Positions 55,271 to 64,000 of a DNA stretch of 64,000 bases are shown here, piece by piece. The position numbers and the translations under genes were made by a program. Position 1 is the stretch's first letter; each line of letters opens with the position of its first letter. A model generated the notes under the pieces. That model ran no database searches and had not been told where the DNA came from. It was given only the letters and a program-made list of their open reading frames with translations. Source of the stretch: Rubrivivax gelatinosus IL144 (lineage in GTDB: Bacteria; Pseudomonadota; Gammaproteobacteria; Burkholderiales; Burkholderiaceae_C); NCBI RefSeq assembly GCF_000284255.1, contig NC_017075.1, positions 4,464,001 to 4,528,000 on the forward strand, in the 5' to 3' direction.

Positions 55271-55292
55271 TACAATGGGCAACGATTGTAGT
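55269..55292. promoter_or_regulatory. Symmetric divergent promoter core (TACAAT in both directions)
   Basis: ACTACAAT and ATTGTAGT flank eight bases, forming a 24-base inverted repeat with perfect arms. Each arm contains TACAAT, five of six to the -10 consensus, one per strand. The minus-strand box (55290-55285) would start rubredoxin transcription near 55278, only a few bases from the GTG. The repeat may be an operator, two facing -10 boxes, or both. Confidence 0.5.
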
Positions 55293-55401
55293 CACGCATA
55301 TCCAAGAAAAATCAAGGATTTGTGAGGACATACGCACCATTCTTCAGGCTTCGCTCGAGGTCCGGCAACGCTGTCGGGCACGGGCTGGCAAAGGCAGCGA
55401 G

Positions 55402-56358
55402 ATGACCCCCGACCCCACCCCCGCCACGGAGCTGCAGGATCCCGCGCAGGAACCGCCGCCGCCGGCGTGCGTGATCAGCTTCAACGCCAGCGACCCCAGC
55501 GGTGCCGGCGGGCTGGCCGGCGACGTCTCGACGATAGCGGCGATGGGCGCGCACGCGCTGCCGGTCGTGACCTCGATCGTGATGCGCGACACGGCCGAGG
55601 TCTTCGACCACCACGAGATCGACGACGACGCCGTCGTCGAGCAGGCGCGCACCATCCTCGAAGACGTCACGATCTCCGGCTGGAAGGTCGGTTTCCTGGG
55701 CAACGCCGAGACGGTGAGCGCCGTCGCCGAGGTGCTCTCGGATTACGCCGACGTGCCGCTGGTGGCCTACCTGCCCAGCCTGTCCTGGCTGGATGAGGAA
55801 CAGCTGCAGCCCTACCTGGACGCCTTCCGCGAGCTGATCCTGCCGGCCACCGAGGTGCTGGTGGGCAGCCACAAGACGCTGCAGGACTTCCTGCTGCCCG
55901 ACTGGGACAGCGAGCGTCCGCCGTCGGCGCGTGAACTCGCGGTCGCCGCCGGCGAACACGGCACGCGCTACGTGCTCGTCACCGGCGTGATGCTGGCCAG
56001 CAAGGGCCACGAGCAGTACATCGACAACGTGCTGGCGTCGCCGCAAGGCGCACTGACCGGCGAGAAGTTCGAGCGTTTCGACACCGCGTTCGTCGGCGCG
56101 GGCGACACGCTCTCCGCGGCCCTGGCCGCACTCCTGGCCGCCGGCAGCGAGCTGCAGGCGGCGGTGGGCGAAGCCCTGTCCTTCCTCGACCAGAGCCTGG
56201 ACGCGGGTTTCCGCCCCGGCATGGGCAACGTCGTGCCCGACCGCTTCTTCTGGGCTTTGCCGCCGGCCGAAGACGGCGAGCCCGAACCCGGCCCCGACGA
56301 GCCGGATCCCGGTTTCGACGATCCCAAGACCCAAGGCGCCCCGCGGCGCGTGCACTGA
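55402..56358 (+). CDS. ThiD-like hydroxymethylpyrimidine kinase family protein
   Basis: 318 residues with the ribokinase-like ThiD fold: [27 protein letters not shown] at about 24-50, [13 protein letters not shown], and an anion-hole loop [15 protein letters not shown] near 232-246. True ThiD has GTGC at that loop; here it is GAGD, the form in sugar and pyridoxal kinases, with Asp as catalytic base. The C-terminus (about 285-318) is Pro/Glu/Asp-rich. A duplicate of thiD (8993-9835) in name only; it may phosphorylate another alcohol, such as pyridoxal or a pyrimidine analogue. Ends ten bases before hemL on the same strand. Confidence 0.82.
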   Translation: MTPDPTPATELQDPAQEPPPPACVISFNASDPSGAGGLAGDVSTIAAMGAHALPVVTSIVMRDTAEVFDHHEIDDDAVVEQARTILEDVTISGWKVGFLGNAETVSAVAEVLSDYADVPLVAYLPSLSWLDEEQLQPYLDAFRELILPATEVLVGSHKTLQDFLLPDWDSERPPSARELAVAAGEHGTRYVLVTGVMLASKGHEQYIDNVLASPQGALTGEKFERFDTAFVGAGDTLSAALAALLAAGSELQAAVGEALSFLDQSLDAGFRPGMGNVVPDRFFWALPPAEDGEPEPGPDEPDPGFDDPKTQGAPRRVH

Positions 56359-56368
56359 AAACCTCTCG

Positions 56369-57658
56369 ATGACCACCAACGAACAGCTCTTCGCCCGCGC
56401 CCAGGCCGTCATTCCCGGCGGCGTCAACTCGCCCGTGCGCGCCTTCCGCGCCGTCGGCGGCACGCCGCGCTTCATCGCCCGCGCCGAGGGCCAGTACATC
56501 TGGGACGCCGAAGACAAGCGCTACATCGACTACATCGGCTCCTGGGGCCCGATGATCCTGGGCCACGGCCACCCGGCGGTGCTCGAAGCGGTGCAGAAGG
56601 CGCTGCTCGAAGGCTTCAGCTTCGGCGCGCCGACCGAGCGCGAGATCGAACTCGCCGAGGCCATCATCGCCCAGGTGCCGAGCATCGAGCAGGTGCGCCT
56701 GGTCTCCAGCGGCACCGAAGCCGGCATGAGCACGCTGCGCCTGGCGCGCGGCGTCACCGGCCGCAGCAAGATCGTCAAGTTCGAGGGCTGCTACCACGGC
56801 CACGCCGACGCGCTGCTGGTCAAGGCCGGCTCGGGCCTGGCGACCTTCGGCCACCCGACCTCCGCCGGCGTGCCGGCCGAGGTCGTGCAGCACACGCTGG
56901 TGCTCGAATACAACAACGTCGAGCAGCTCGAGGAGACCTTCGCCGCCCAGGGCGACGAGATCGCCTGCGTGATGCTGGAGGCGATCGCCGGCAACATGAA
57001 CTTCGTGCGCGCCTCTGTGCCGTTCGTGACCAAGCTGCGCGAGCTGTGCACCAAGCACGGCGCGCTGCTGGTGTTCGACGAGGTGATGACCGGCTTCCGC
57101 GTCGCGCTGGGCGGCGCACAGAGCGTCTACGCCAAGCTGATCCCGGGCTTCGAGCCCGACATGACGGTCTTCGGCAAGGTCATCGGCGGCGGCATGCCGC
57201 TGGCGGCCTTCGGCGGCAAGAAGGACGTGATGAAGCAGCTCGCGCCGCTGGGCCCGGTCTACCAGGCCGGCACGCTGTCGGGCAACCCGGTGGCCACGGC
57301 CTGCGGCCTGGCGACGCTGGCCGAGATCACCAAGCCCGGCTTCTACGAGGCGCTGACCGCCAAGACGCAGAAGATGGTGCAGGGCATCGCCGAGGCCGGC
57401 CGCGAGGCGGGCGTGCCGATCGTCACCGACAGCGAAGGCGGCATGTTCGGCTTCTTCTTCGCCGACACGCTGCCGCAGAACTACACCCAGGTGATGGCCA
57501 CCGACAAGGAGCGCTTCAACCGCTTCTTCCACGGCATGCTGGACCACGGCGTCTACCTGGCGCCGGCGATGTACGAAGCCGGCTTCGTCAGCGCCGCGCA
57601 CACCGACGCCGACCTGGCGGCGACGAAGGCGGCGGCGCTGGCGGCGCTGCGCGGCTGA
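56369..57658 (+). CDS. hemL: Glutamate-1-semialdehyde 2,1-aminomutase
   Basis: Forms 5-aminolevulinate in the C5 haem pathway, PLP enzyme. 429 residues. Seen: [21 protein letters not shown] at the N-terminus, [16 protein letters not shown], and [18 protein letters not shown] with the PLP lysine at Lys270. Its presence shows that this organism has the glutamyl-tRNA route to haem. A terminator follows. Confidence 0.97.
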   Translation: MTTNEQLFARAQAVIPGGVNSPVRAFRAVGGTPRFIARAEGQYIWDAEDKRYIDYIGSWGPMILGHGHPAVLEAVQKALLEGFSFGAPTEREIELAEAIIAQVPSIEQVRLVSSGTEAGMSTLRLARGVTGRSKIVKFEGCYHGHADALLVKAGSGLATFGHPTSAGVPAEVVQHTLVLEYNNVEQLEETFAAQGDEIACVMLEAIAGNMNFVRASVPFVTKLRELCTKHGALLVFDEVMTGFRVALGGAQSVYAKLIPGFEPDMTVFGKVIGGGMPLAAFGGKKDVMKQLAPLGPVYQAGTLSGNPVATACGLATLAEITKPGFYEALTAKTQKMVQGIAEAGREAGVPIVTDSEGGMFGFFFADTLPQNYTQVMATDKERFNRFFHGMLDHGVYLAPAMYEAGFVSAAHTDADLAATKAAALAALRG

Positions 57659-57678
57659 TACCCCGCAGATCGGGACGC

Positions 57679-57703
57679 ACGGCCGCCTTCGGGCGGCCGT
57701 TTT
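57679..57703 (+). terminator. Rho-independent terminator after hemL
   Basis: ACGGCCGCC / GGCGGCCGT closed by a TTCG tetraloop, then TTT(C)GTT. Nine base pairs with a stable loop and a short T run, 20 bases after the hemL stop. Confidence 0.75.
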
Positions 57704-57827
57704 CGTTGCGACGCTGCCTCGCCCGCGGCACTTCTTGACCGACGGCCGGGCCCGGGCCACCGGGCGCTGCTTAGACTGCGGCGCGGAGCCGACCCCAGAG
57801 TGCCGGCCCGATCAGGGAGTGTGTTCA

Positions 57828-59813
57828 ATGCGATTGCTACACGGGACCGGCCGCTGGATCGGCCGCCTCTTCGTCGCCTGCCTGCTGGGCAGCGCCTTGT
57901 CGGCCCAGGCCGTCGATCCCACGGCCTACGTCGCGCAGGCCCAGTTCTCCGCCGCCAAGCTGTCCCCGTCGGGCAACCGGCTGGCGCTGGTGCTGCACAA
58001 CGACAAGGGCCGCAACGCCCTGGCGGTGATGGACCTGCCGCCGACCAAGCCGCCGCGCGTGCTGCAGTCCTACGACCGCGCCTCGGTCGATTGGGTGCAC
58101 TGGGTCAACGACGACCGCATGATCCTGCGCGTCACCGAGTGGGACACCCAGATCCGCGAGAACGGCAGCGCGATCTTCGCCATCGACCACGACGGTCAGG
58201 ACGAGGTGATGCTGAGCTCGCACAGCTACTCCCGCGGCGCTTCCAAGATCCGCTCGCACGTCCTGTCCTACGCCTGGAACTTCCTGGAAGCCCTGGACGA
58301 CGGCAGCGCCGACGTCATCATGACCGAGACCAAGTTCGACGCCATGGGCGACCCGAGCGGCGTGCGCCTGGGCCGGGTCAACACCAAGACCGGCGTGATG
58401 ACGCCCATCGTCCTGGGCGGCGGGATCTCGCTCAACGGCATCGCCTGGGAGTTCGACGTTCACGGCACGCCGCGTGTCGTGCGCGTGCAGTCCAAGGACC
58501 GCGACCGGCTGTTCGTGCATCGCGCGGCGAAGGATGCCTGGGAACCGGTCTGGGACCGCAACGTGCTGGACAGCGACACGCTGTCGCCGATCCAGATCGA
58601 AGGCGACAAGGACCTCGTCGTCGGGGCGGCGATCGGCGGCGAGACCAACGGCCTGCACGTGCTCGACCTGAGCAAGGGTCAGATCGACCCCGAACCGCTG
58701 CTGCGCGTGGCGCGCTACGACGTCGACGGCACGATCGTCGACAAGCGCGCCGGCAAGGTCGTCGGCGCCACCCTGACGGCGGACCGCCCGACCACGGTCT
58801 GGTTCAGCGATCGCGTGGCGGCGATCCAGCAGTCCGTCGACAAGGCACTGCCCGACCGCTTCAACCACGTGCGCTGCGGCCGCTGCGACAGCTCGCGCTT
58901 CTTCGTCGTGCTGTCGCAGTCCGACCGGAACCCGGGCGAGTTCCTGCTCTACGACGACGAGAAGAAGTCGATCTCGCCGATCGGCAGCGTGCGCCCGGCG
59001 ATCGACCCGGCGACGCAGGGGCGGCGCAGCTTCCACTGGATCCAGGCGCGCGACGGGCTGGCGATGCCGGTGGTCGTGACGCATCCGGCGGGCCACGACG
59101 CCAAGGAAGCCCTGCCCGCCGTCGTGCTGGTGCACGGCGGCCCCTGGGTCCAAGGCGCCAACCGGACCTGGGATGCCTGGGCGCAGTTCCTGGCGGCCAA
59201 CGGCTGGCGGGTCATCGAGCCGAACTTCCGCGGCACCCTGGGCCTGGGCACCCGCCACTTCACGGCCGGGTTCAAGCAATGGGGCCAGGCGATGCAGGAC
59301 GACCTGCAGGACGCGGTGCGATGGGCCGCCAAGGAAGGGCTGATCGACGCCAAGCGCGTCTGCATCTTCGGCGCCAGCTACGGCGGCTATGCCGCCCTGA
59401 TGGGGCCGGTGCGCCACCCGGACACCTATCGCTGTGCCGCCAGCTTCGCCGGCGTCACCGACATCCAGCTGATGTTCACCAGCGCGCGCGCGGACGTGAC
59501 CCGCAACCAGCTGCACTACGGCATGCCGCAAATGATCGGCGACCCGGACAAGGACGCGGCGATGCTGCGCGCGAACTCGCCGGTCGAGCGCGTCGCCGAC
59601 ATCAAGGTGCCGGTGCTGCTGGCCCAGGGCGGCTACGACCGCCGCGTTCCGAAGCAGCACGCCGACGACTTCGAGGACGCCGCGCGCAAGGCCGGGGTGA
59701 AGATCGAACGCCTCGACTATCCCTTCGAGGGCCACGGCTTCGTCGAGCTGGAAAGCCAGGTCGACTTCATGAATCGCCTCGCGGCCTTCCTGAAGCGTTC
59801 GCTGGAACCCTGA
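57828..59813 (+). CDS. S9 family peptidase (prolyl oligopeptidase type), secreted
   Basis: 661 residues. Signal peptide at about 1-28 (hydrophobic core LFVACLLGSALSAQA), so the enzyme is periplasmic or outside. An N-terminal beta-propeller-like part (about 40-390) precedes an alpha/beta-hydrolase domain with Ser517 in IFGASYGGYAAL, Asp604 in QGGYDRRVP and His636 in EGHGFVE, a complete catalytic triad. Fits the dipeptidyl/acylaminoacyl peptidase branch of S9. Start: ATG at 57828 with GGGAG upstream; the frame is open about 30 codons earlier without signal-peptide features. Stands alone. Confidence 0.92.
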   Translation: MRLLHGTGRWIGRLFVACLLGSALSAQAVDPTAYVAQAQFSAAKLSPSGNRLALVLHNDKGRNALAVMDLPPTKPPRVLQSYDRASVDWVHWVNDDRMILRVTEWDTQIRENGSAIFAIDHDGQDEVMLSSHSYSRGASKIRSHVLSYAWNFLEALDDGSADVIMTETKFDAMGDPSGVRLGRVNTKTGVMTPIVLGGGISLNGIAWEFDVHGTPRVVRVQSKDRDRLFVHRAAKDAWEPVWDRNVLDSDTLSPIQIEGDKDLVVGAAIGGETNGLHVLDLSKGQIDPEPLLRVARYDVDGTIVDKRAGKVVGATLTADRPTTVWFSDRVAAIQQSVDKALPDRFNHVRCGRCDSSRFFVVLSQSDRNPGEFLLYDDEKKSISPIGSVRPAIDPATQGRRSFHWIQARDGLAMPVVVTHPAGHDAKEALPAVVLVHGGPWVQGANRTWDAWAQFLAANGWRVIEPNFRGTLGLGTRHFTAGFKQWGQAMQDDLQDAVRWAAKEGLIDAKRVCIFGASYGGYAALMGPVRHPDTYRCAASFAGVTDIQLMFTSARADVTRNQLHYGMPQMIGDPDKDAAMLRANSPVERVADIKVPVLLAQGGYDRRVPKQHADDFEDAARKAGVKIERLDYPFEGHGFVELESQVDFMNRLAAFLKRSLEP

Positions 59814-59869
59814 CGCCCAGGCGTCAGGCCGCGGCCGGCCCTCCGGGGCCGGCTGCCTAGAATGCCCGG

Positions 59870-61228
59870 ATGCATCTCCACATCCTCGGCATCTGCGGCA
59901 CCTTCATGGGCGGCATCGCCGCCCTCGCCCGCGAAGCCGGCCACCGCGTGACCGGCTGCGACGCCAACGTCTACCCGCCGATGAGCGACCAGCTGCGCTC
60001 GCTCGGCATCGAGCTGATCGAAGGTTTCGGTGCCGAGCAGCTGGCGCTGAAACCCGACGTCTTCGTCGTCGGCAACGTCGTCACGCGCGGCAACCCGCTG
60101 ATGGAAGCCGTGCTCGACGCCGGCGCCGCCTACACCAGCGGGCCGCAGTGGCTGGCCGAGAACGTGCTCTTCGGCCGCCACGTGCTGGCCGTCGCCGGCA
60201 CGCACGGCAAGACGACGACGACCTCGATGCTGGCCTGGATCCTCGAGCAGGCCGGGCTGGAGCCGGGTTTCCTGGTCGGCGGCGTGCCGCTGAACTTCGG
60301 CGTCTCGGCGCGCCTGGGCGGCGGCCGGTTCTTCGTCATCGAGGCTGACGAGTACGACACGGCGCTCTTCGACAAGCGCAGCAAGTTCGTGCACTACCGG
60401 CCGCGCACGGCGATCCTGAACAACCTCGAGCACGACCACGCCGACATCTTCCCGGACCTGGCGGCGATCGAGACCCAGTTCCACCACCTCGTGCGCACCG
60501 TGCCGGCCAGCGGCCGGCTGGTCGTCAACGCGCGCGACGAGGCGCTGCAGCGTGTGCTGCAACGCGGTTGCTGGAGCGAGGTGCAGCGTTTCGGGCCGAA
60601 GCGAGAGGAGCCCGGCGCGCTGCGTGCACGCGGCGAGCCGCACGCCTTCGACGTGCTTCGCGGCAGCCTGAAGATCGGCCGCGTCGAATGGGCGCTGCTG
60701 GGCGAGCACAACCAGCTCAACGCGCTGGCGGGGATCGCCGCCGCCGAGCACGCCGGCGTCGCGCCCGAGACCGCGGCGGCTGCGCTGGCGAGCTTCCAGA
60801 ACGTGCGCCGGCGGCTGGAGCTGCGCGGCGAGGCCGGCGGCGTCAAGGTCTACGACGACTTCGCCCACCACCCGACGGCGATGCGCACGACGATCGACGG
60901 CCTGCGCCGCAAGGTCGGCGCAGCGCGCATCCTGGCCGTCTTCGAGCCGCGCTCGAACACGATGAAGCTCGGCACGATGAAGGCCCAGCTGCCCTGGGCG
61001 CTGGAAGACGCCGACCTCGCCTTCGGCCTGCAGGGCGACTGGGGCTGGAGCGTCAAGGAAGCGCTGGCGCCGCTGGGCGCCAAGGCAGCGACGGCCGACA
61101 CGGTGGACGCGCTGGTGGCCGCGATCGCACGCGCCGCGCGGCCCGGCGACCAGGTCGTCTGCATGAGCAACGGCGGCTTCGGCGGCATCCACGGCAAGCT
61201 GCTGGCGGCGCTGCAGGGCCATCAGTGA
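59870..61228 (+). CDS. mpl: UDP-N-acetylmuramate:L-Ala-gamma-D-Glu-meso-DAP ligase
   Basis: Recycles the murein tripeptide by attaching it to UDP-MurNAc. 452 residues, Mur ligase layout: N-terminal [41 protein letters not shown] site [34 protein letters not shown] with the metal-binding acidic residues, [14 protein letters not shown] and [12 protein letters not shown]. The CGTFMGG form separates Mpl from MurC. Its stop overlaps the next gene by four bases. Confidence 0.95.
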   Translation: MHLHILGICGTFMGGIAALAREAGHRVTGCDANVYPPMSDQLRSLGIELIEGFGAEQLALKPDVFVVGNVVTRGNPLMEAVLDAGAAYTSGPQWLAENVLFGRHVLAVAGTHGKTTTTSMLAWILEQAGLEPGFLVGGVPLNFGVSARLGGGRFFVIEADEYDTALFDKRSKFVHYRPRTAILNNLEHDHADIFPDLAAIETQFHHLVRTVPASGRLVVNARDEALQRVLQRGCWSEVQRFGPKREEPGALRARGEPHAFDVLRGSLKIGRVEWALLGEHNQLNALAGIAAAEHAGVAPETAAAALASFQNVRRRLELRGEAGGVKVYDDFAHHPTAMRTTIDGLRRKVGAARILAVFEPRSNTMKLGTMKAQLPWALEDADLAFGLQGDWGWSVKEALAPLGAKAATADTVDALVAAIARAARPGDQVVCMSNGGFGGIHGKLLAALQGHQ

Positions 61229-61815
61229 GCGGCGCGCCGACCCACCTGCTGTATCTGCACGGCTTCCGCTCCTCGCCGCAGTCGGCGAAGGCGCGGCGCG
61301 TCGGCGCCTGGCTGGCCGAGCACCGCCCGGAGCTGAAGTTCTGGAGCCCGCAGCTGCCGCCGTCGCCGCGTGCCGCGGTGGCGATGCTGCTCGAGGGCAC
61401 GGCCGACTGGCCGGCGACCTCGGTCGTGGTCGGCAGCTCGCTCGGCGGCTTCTACGCCACCGCGGTCGCCGAGGCACGCGGCTGGACGGCCGGCGTGCTG
61501 AACCCGGCCGTCGACCCGGCGCGCGACCTCGCGGCCTACATCGGCGAGAACAAGCAGTTCCACAAGCCGGAGGAGAGCTTCTTCTTCCTGCCCGAGTACG
61601 TCGACGAGCTGCGTGCGCTGCGCCCGCCGGCGATCACCCGGCCCGAGCGCTACTTCGCCGTCGTCGCCACCGGCGACGAGCTGCTGGACTGGCGCGAGAT
61701 GCACGCGCGCTATGCCGGCGCGACGATCCGCCTCGTCGAGGGCAGCGACCACGCGCTCTCGGACTTCGACGAGCACCTTCCCCACCTGCTGAGGTATCTG
61801 CGGCTATGCGATTGA
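61225..61815 (+). CDS. YqiA/YcfP-family alpha/beta-fold esterase
   Basis: 196 residues from a GTG that overlaps the mpl stop (GTGA). Seen: [17 protein letters not shown] (oxyanion region), [13 protein letters not shown] with the nucleophile in [19 protein letters not shown] with Asp, and [10 protein letters not shown] with His: a full triad. Acts on short acyl esters in related proteins; substrate unknown. mpl-yqiA-like pairing recurs in betaproteobacteria. Ends ten bases inside the next gene. Confidence 0.87.
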   Translation: MSGAPTHLLYLHGFRSSPQSAKARRVGAWLAEHRPELKFWSPQLPPSPRAAVAMLLEGTADWPATSVVVGSSLGGFYATAVAEARGWTAGVLNPAVDPARDLAAYIGENKQFHKPEESFFFLPEYVDELRALRPPAITRPERYFAVVATGDELLDWREMHARYAGATIRLVEGSDHALSDFDEHLPHLLRYLRLCD

Positions 61816-62516
61816 AGGACAAGGTCTGCATCGTCACCGGCGCGGCGCAAGGCATCGGCGCGGCCACCGTCGCCAAGTTCGCGGCCGAAGGCGCCGTCGT
61901 CGTCGCCTGCGACCGGCGCGCCGACGCCGTGCCCGGCGCCGCCGAGAGCCTGGCGGTCGACGTGACCGTGCGCGCCCAGGTCGACGCGATGGTCGCCGCG
62001 GTGAAGGCGAAATACGGCCGCATCGACGTGCTGGTCAACAACGCCGGCATCACGCGCGACGCGCGGCTGGTGAAGATGAGCGAGGAGCAGTTCGACGCCG
62101 TCATCGACGTCAACCTGCGAGGCGTCTTCCACTGCGCGCAGGCGGTGGCGCCGATCATGATCGAGCAGGGCTCGGGCGTGATCCTCAACGCCAGCAGCGT
62201 CGTCGGCATCTACGGCAACTTCGGCCAGACCAATTACGCCGCGTCCAAGTTCGGCGTCATCGGCTTCACCAAGACCTGGAGCCGCGAGCTCGGCCCCAAG
62301 GGCGTGCGCGTCAACGCCGTCGCCCCGGGCTTCGTCGCGACGCCGATCCTGGAGACGATCCCGGCCAAGGTGCTGGAGCACATGCGCGAGCAGGTGCCGC
62401 TGCAGCGCCTGGGCCGGCCCGAGGAGATCGCCGCCGTCTACGCCTTCCTGGCCAGCGACGAGGCCAGCTATGTCAACGGTGCGGTGCTGGAAGTCTCGGG
62501 CGGGATGACGGTGTAG
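61806..62516 (+). CDS. 3-oxoacyl-ACP/acetoacetyl-CoA reductase-type SDR
   Basis: 236 residues, classical short-chain dehydrogenase. Seen: [23 protein letters not shown] (NADP site), [10 protein letters not shown], catalytic Ser in [13 protein letters not shown], and [13 protein letters not shown] (YxxxK), [15 protein letters not shown]. Length and motifs fit FabG or PhaB; the paralogue here is not in a fatty-acid cluster, so either 3-oxoacyl-ACP or acetoacetyl-CoA is possible. It overlaps the upstream esterase gene by ten bases. Confidence 0.9.
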   Translation: MRLKDKVCIVTGAAQGIGAATVAKFAAEGAVVVACDRRADAVPGAAESLAVDVTVRAQVDAMVAAVKAKYGRIDVLVNNAGITRDARLVKMSEEQFDAVIDVNLRGVFHCAQAVAPIMIEQGSGVILNASSVVGIYGNFGQTNYAASKFGVIGFTKTWSRELGPKGVRVNAVAPGFVATPILETIPAKVLEHMREQVPLQRLGRPEEIAAVYAFLASDEASYVNGAVLEVSGGMTV

Positions 62517-62924
62517 CGGGCTACACGCACGGTTTTCGCGCCAGCGGCGGCGCGAGGCCGGCCGACGGGGCGTGTCCCTGCGTTCATGTCCCCCGCCCCG
62601 GCCGGGGGCCGGGTCTCCTCCTTTACTTCACTCCGGGACACGCCCCGCCGACCGGCCCGAACCGGCTGTTGCACACCGCACGCCAGCTGCCCGACGCCTC
62701 GGCGGTGCCGGCCGCGGACGCCGGGCGGCCGGATCGCGGAAGTATCAGGAGGAGGCCGGGCGCAGCCCGGCCGGGGGACATGGAGCGAGCCGGCTGCCCG
62801 GTGTCCGTGGCCCGCCTCGGCAGCAGCAACGCCAGTGGCCAGCCGTGCACACAGGACATGACACCGATCGAAACCCGGCAATCCGGCGAGCCCGGCGCCC
62901 CGGCCGCTGGTGGACAATCGCCCG
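62517..62924. repeat. 408-base gap with nested inverted repeats
   Basis: The only gap above 300 bases. Inverted repeat 1: 62556-62578 (starts GGCCGGCCGACGGGG) pairs with 62635-62657, 23 bases with two mismatches. Inverted repeat 2: 62587-62621 (starts TGTCCCCCG) pairs imperfectly with 62748-62780 (ends CCGGGGGACA); it starts inside loop 1 and ends beyond it, so the two cannot both form fully as nested stems. No T-run terminator. Short open frames in it lack coding character. A mobile or REP-like repeat is likely, to be tested by a copy search. Confidence 0.6.
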
Positions 62925-64000
62925 GTGACTTATGCCCTGTTCGACGACGCCGGGAAATTCCACGCCGGCCGCGTGATGTCCGAAGCCGAGAGCTCGATGC
63001 AGATCGAGCTCGATTCCGGCAAACGCGTGAAGGTGAAGGCGGCCAACGTGCTGCTGCGCTTCGAGAAGCCGGCCCCGGCCGAGCTGATCGCCCAGGCGCA
63101 GGCGCTGGCGGCGGAAATCGACCTCGACCTCGCCTGGGAGTTCGCGCCGGAAGGTGAGTTCGGTTTCGCCGACCTGGCACGCGACTATTTCGAAGCCTCG
63201 GCAGGCCCCGACAAGCAGGCCGCGGCGCTGTTCCGATTGTTCGAGGCGCCGCACTACTTCCGCCGCCTCGGCAAGGGCCTGTTCCGCAAGGCGCCCGAGG
63301 AGACGGTGAAGGCGGCGCTGCTGGGCATCGAGCGCAAGAAGCAGCTCGCGGCGCAGATCGAGGCCTGGGCCGGCGAGATCGCCGCCGGCGAGTGCCCGCC
63401 GCCGGTGCGCGAGCAGCTCTACCGCATCCTCTTCAAGCCCGACAAGAACGCGCCCGAGTACAAGGCCGTCGTCGAGGCCGCCAAGCGCACCCAGCGCGCG
63501 CCGCTGGACCTGCTGAAGGACGCCGGCGCGATCGACAGCCCCTACCAGTTCCACTGGCGGCGCTTCCTGTTCGAGACCTTCCCGCAGGGCACCGGCTTCC
63601 CGGCGCTGGCCGCGCCGGCGATCAAGGACGAGCTGCCGCTGGCCGCCGTGCAGGCCTTCTCGATCGACGACTCGCAGACGACCGAGATCGACGACGCGCT
63701 GTCGATCCAGGGCCTGGGCACCGGCACCGTGGTCTTCGGCGTGCACATCGCCGCGCCGGGCCTGGCGGTGCAGCCCGAGTCGCCGGTCGACAAGGTTGCG
63801 CGCGACCGTCTGTCCACCGTCTACATGCCGGGCTGGAAGATCACGATGCTGCCCGACGAGGTCGTGCAGGCCTACACGCTGATCGAAGGCCGCGACTGCC
63901 CGGCCGTCAGCCTGTATGCGACGGTCGACGAAACGACCTTCGAGGTGCGTGCCGTCGAGACCAGGCTGGAGCGCGTGCCGATCGTCGCCAACCTGCGCCA
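62925..64000 (+). CDS. RNB-domain exoribonuclease (RNase II/R family), partial
   Basis: The first about 358 residues of a gene running off the window. The start GTG at 62925 gives VTYALFDDAGKFHAGRVMSE; an in-frame GTG at 62910 would add five residues. N-terminal domain (about 1-70) with SGKRVKVKAANVLLRFEKP, a helical region, then the RNB domain from about 240, with the metal-binding acidic cluster in SIDDSQTTEIDDALSI and later VVFGVHIAAPGLAVQPESPVDKVARDR. Degrades RNA from the 3' end. It comes right after the repeat-rich gap. Confidence 0.88.
   Translation, partial: MTYALFDDAGKFHAGRVMSEAESSMQIELDSGKRVKVKAANVLLRFEKPAPAELIAQAQALAAEIDLDLAWEFAPEGEFGFADLARDYFEASAGPDKQAAALFRLFEAPHYFRRLGKGLFRKAPEETVKAALLGIERKKQLAAQIEAWAGEIAAGECPPPVREQLYRILFKPDKNAPEYKAVVEAAKRTQRAPLDLLKDAGAIDSPYQFHWRRFLFETFPQGTGFPALAAPAIKDELPLAAVQAFSIDDSQTTEIDDALSIQGLGTGTVVFGVHIAAPGLAVQPESPVDKVARDRLSTVYMPGWKITMLPDEVVQAYTLIEGRDCPAVSLYATVDETTFEVRAVETRLERVPIVANLR

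Noticed and set aside
62586..62861. Small open frames in the gap between the SDR gene and the RNB gene
   Set aside because: Open on both strands, spanned by the inverted repeats, no ribosome binding sites and no recognisable motif; best explained as repeat DNA.

Overview
The window is very GC-rich (my estimate, about 70%), densely coded, and built from short-overlap operons (ATGA, GTGA, TTGA junctions). The gene set and order point to a betaproteobacterium of the order Burkholderiales, close to Rubrivivax, Leptothrix or Roseateles-like lineages. The main grounds are a caa3-type cytochrome oxidase cluster with its assembly factors ending next to rpoH, a type IV pilus chemosensory cluster (pilGHIJ plus a giant hybrid CheA), and the rubredoxin / kinase / hemL, mpl / YqiA-like esterase and yqgE-ruvX-pyrR-pyrB-pyrC' blocks. 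I see no prophage, IS element, CRISPR array, rRNA or tRNA. This is mostly core chromosome.

Layout. 1-2.9 kb: a flavin-binding PNPOx-like protein, then gmd-fcl for GDP-L-fucose. 2.9-8.9 kb (minus): an enoyl-CoA hydratase, then an operon ubiH-like > dsbC > DUF3429 > M61 peptidase > DUF3108. 9-11.5 kb (minus): thiM-thiE-thiD behind a TPP riboswitch. 11.6-16.9 kb (plus): a MOSC protein, ychF and a MASE1-CHASE-PAS hybrid histidine kinase. 16.9-18.2 kb: a MarR/GbsR regulator divergent from a thiol-dioxygenase-like cupin, with two matching palindromic operators between them. 18.3-19.3 kb: rpoH, preceded by a perfect CIRCE element. 19.4-28.3 kb: the caa3 oxidase structural and assembly genes. 28.3-33.9 kb: a methyltransferase, comF, trmL, gpsA, secB, grxC, a rhodanese and gpmA. 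33.9-40.9 kb (minus): an eight-gene operon yqgE > ruvX > pyrR > pyrB > pyrC' > plsC-like > AMP/thymidine-phosphorylase-like > PRPP-synthetase-like. 41-44.1 kb: a photolyase and a chemoreceptor with a c-type haem motif. 44.2-55.3 kb (minus): rubredoxin > pilG > pilH > pilI > pilJ > pilL/chpA > GGDEF cyclase. 55.4-64 kb (plus): a ThiD-like kinase, hemL, an S9 peptidase, mpl, a YqiA-like esterase, an SDR reductase, a 408-bp repeat-rich gap and the start of an RNB-family exoribonuclease.

How the parts work together. The oxidase cluster holds all three main subunits (CoxB fused to a cytochrome c domain), haem O and haem A synthesis (CtaB, CtaA), copper delivery (CtaG, Sco), SURF1 and several small membrane helpers. 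The pil/chp block is a full chemosensory pathway for twitching motility, with a diguanylate cyclase as its likely last gene. The pyrimidine operon couples the first committed step (ATCase with an apparently inactive DHOase partner) to a nucleotide phosphorylase and a PRPP-synthetase paralogue.

The points I rate highest for follow-up are the CIRCE element overlapping a plausible rpoH promoter, the cupin that lacks one expected metal-binding histidine, the c-haem chemoreceptor, the phosphorylase/PRPP-synthetase pair, the cyclase in the pil/chp operon, and the two structured intergenic repeats. I did not find a clearly new multi-gene system. No database search was possible, so all family names rest on motifs, length and gene order read from the sequence.
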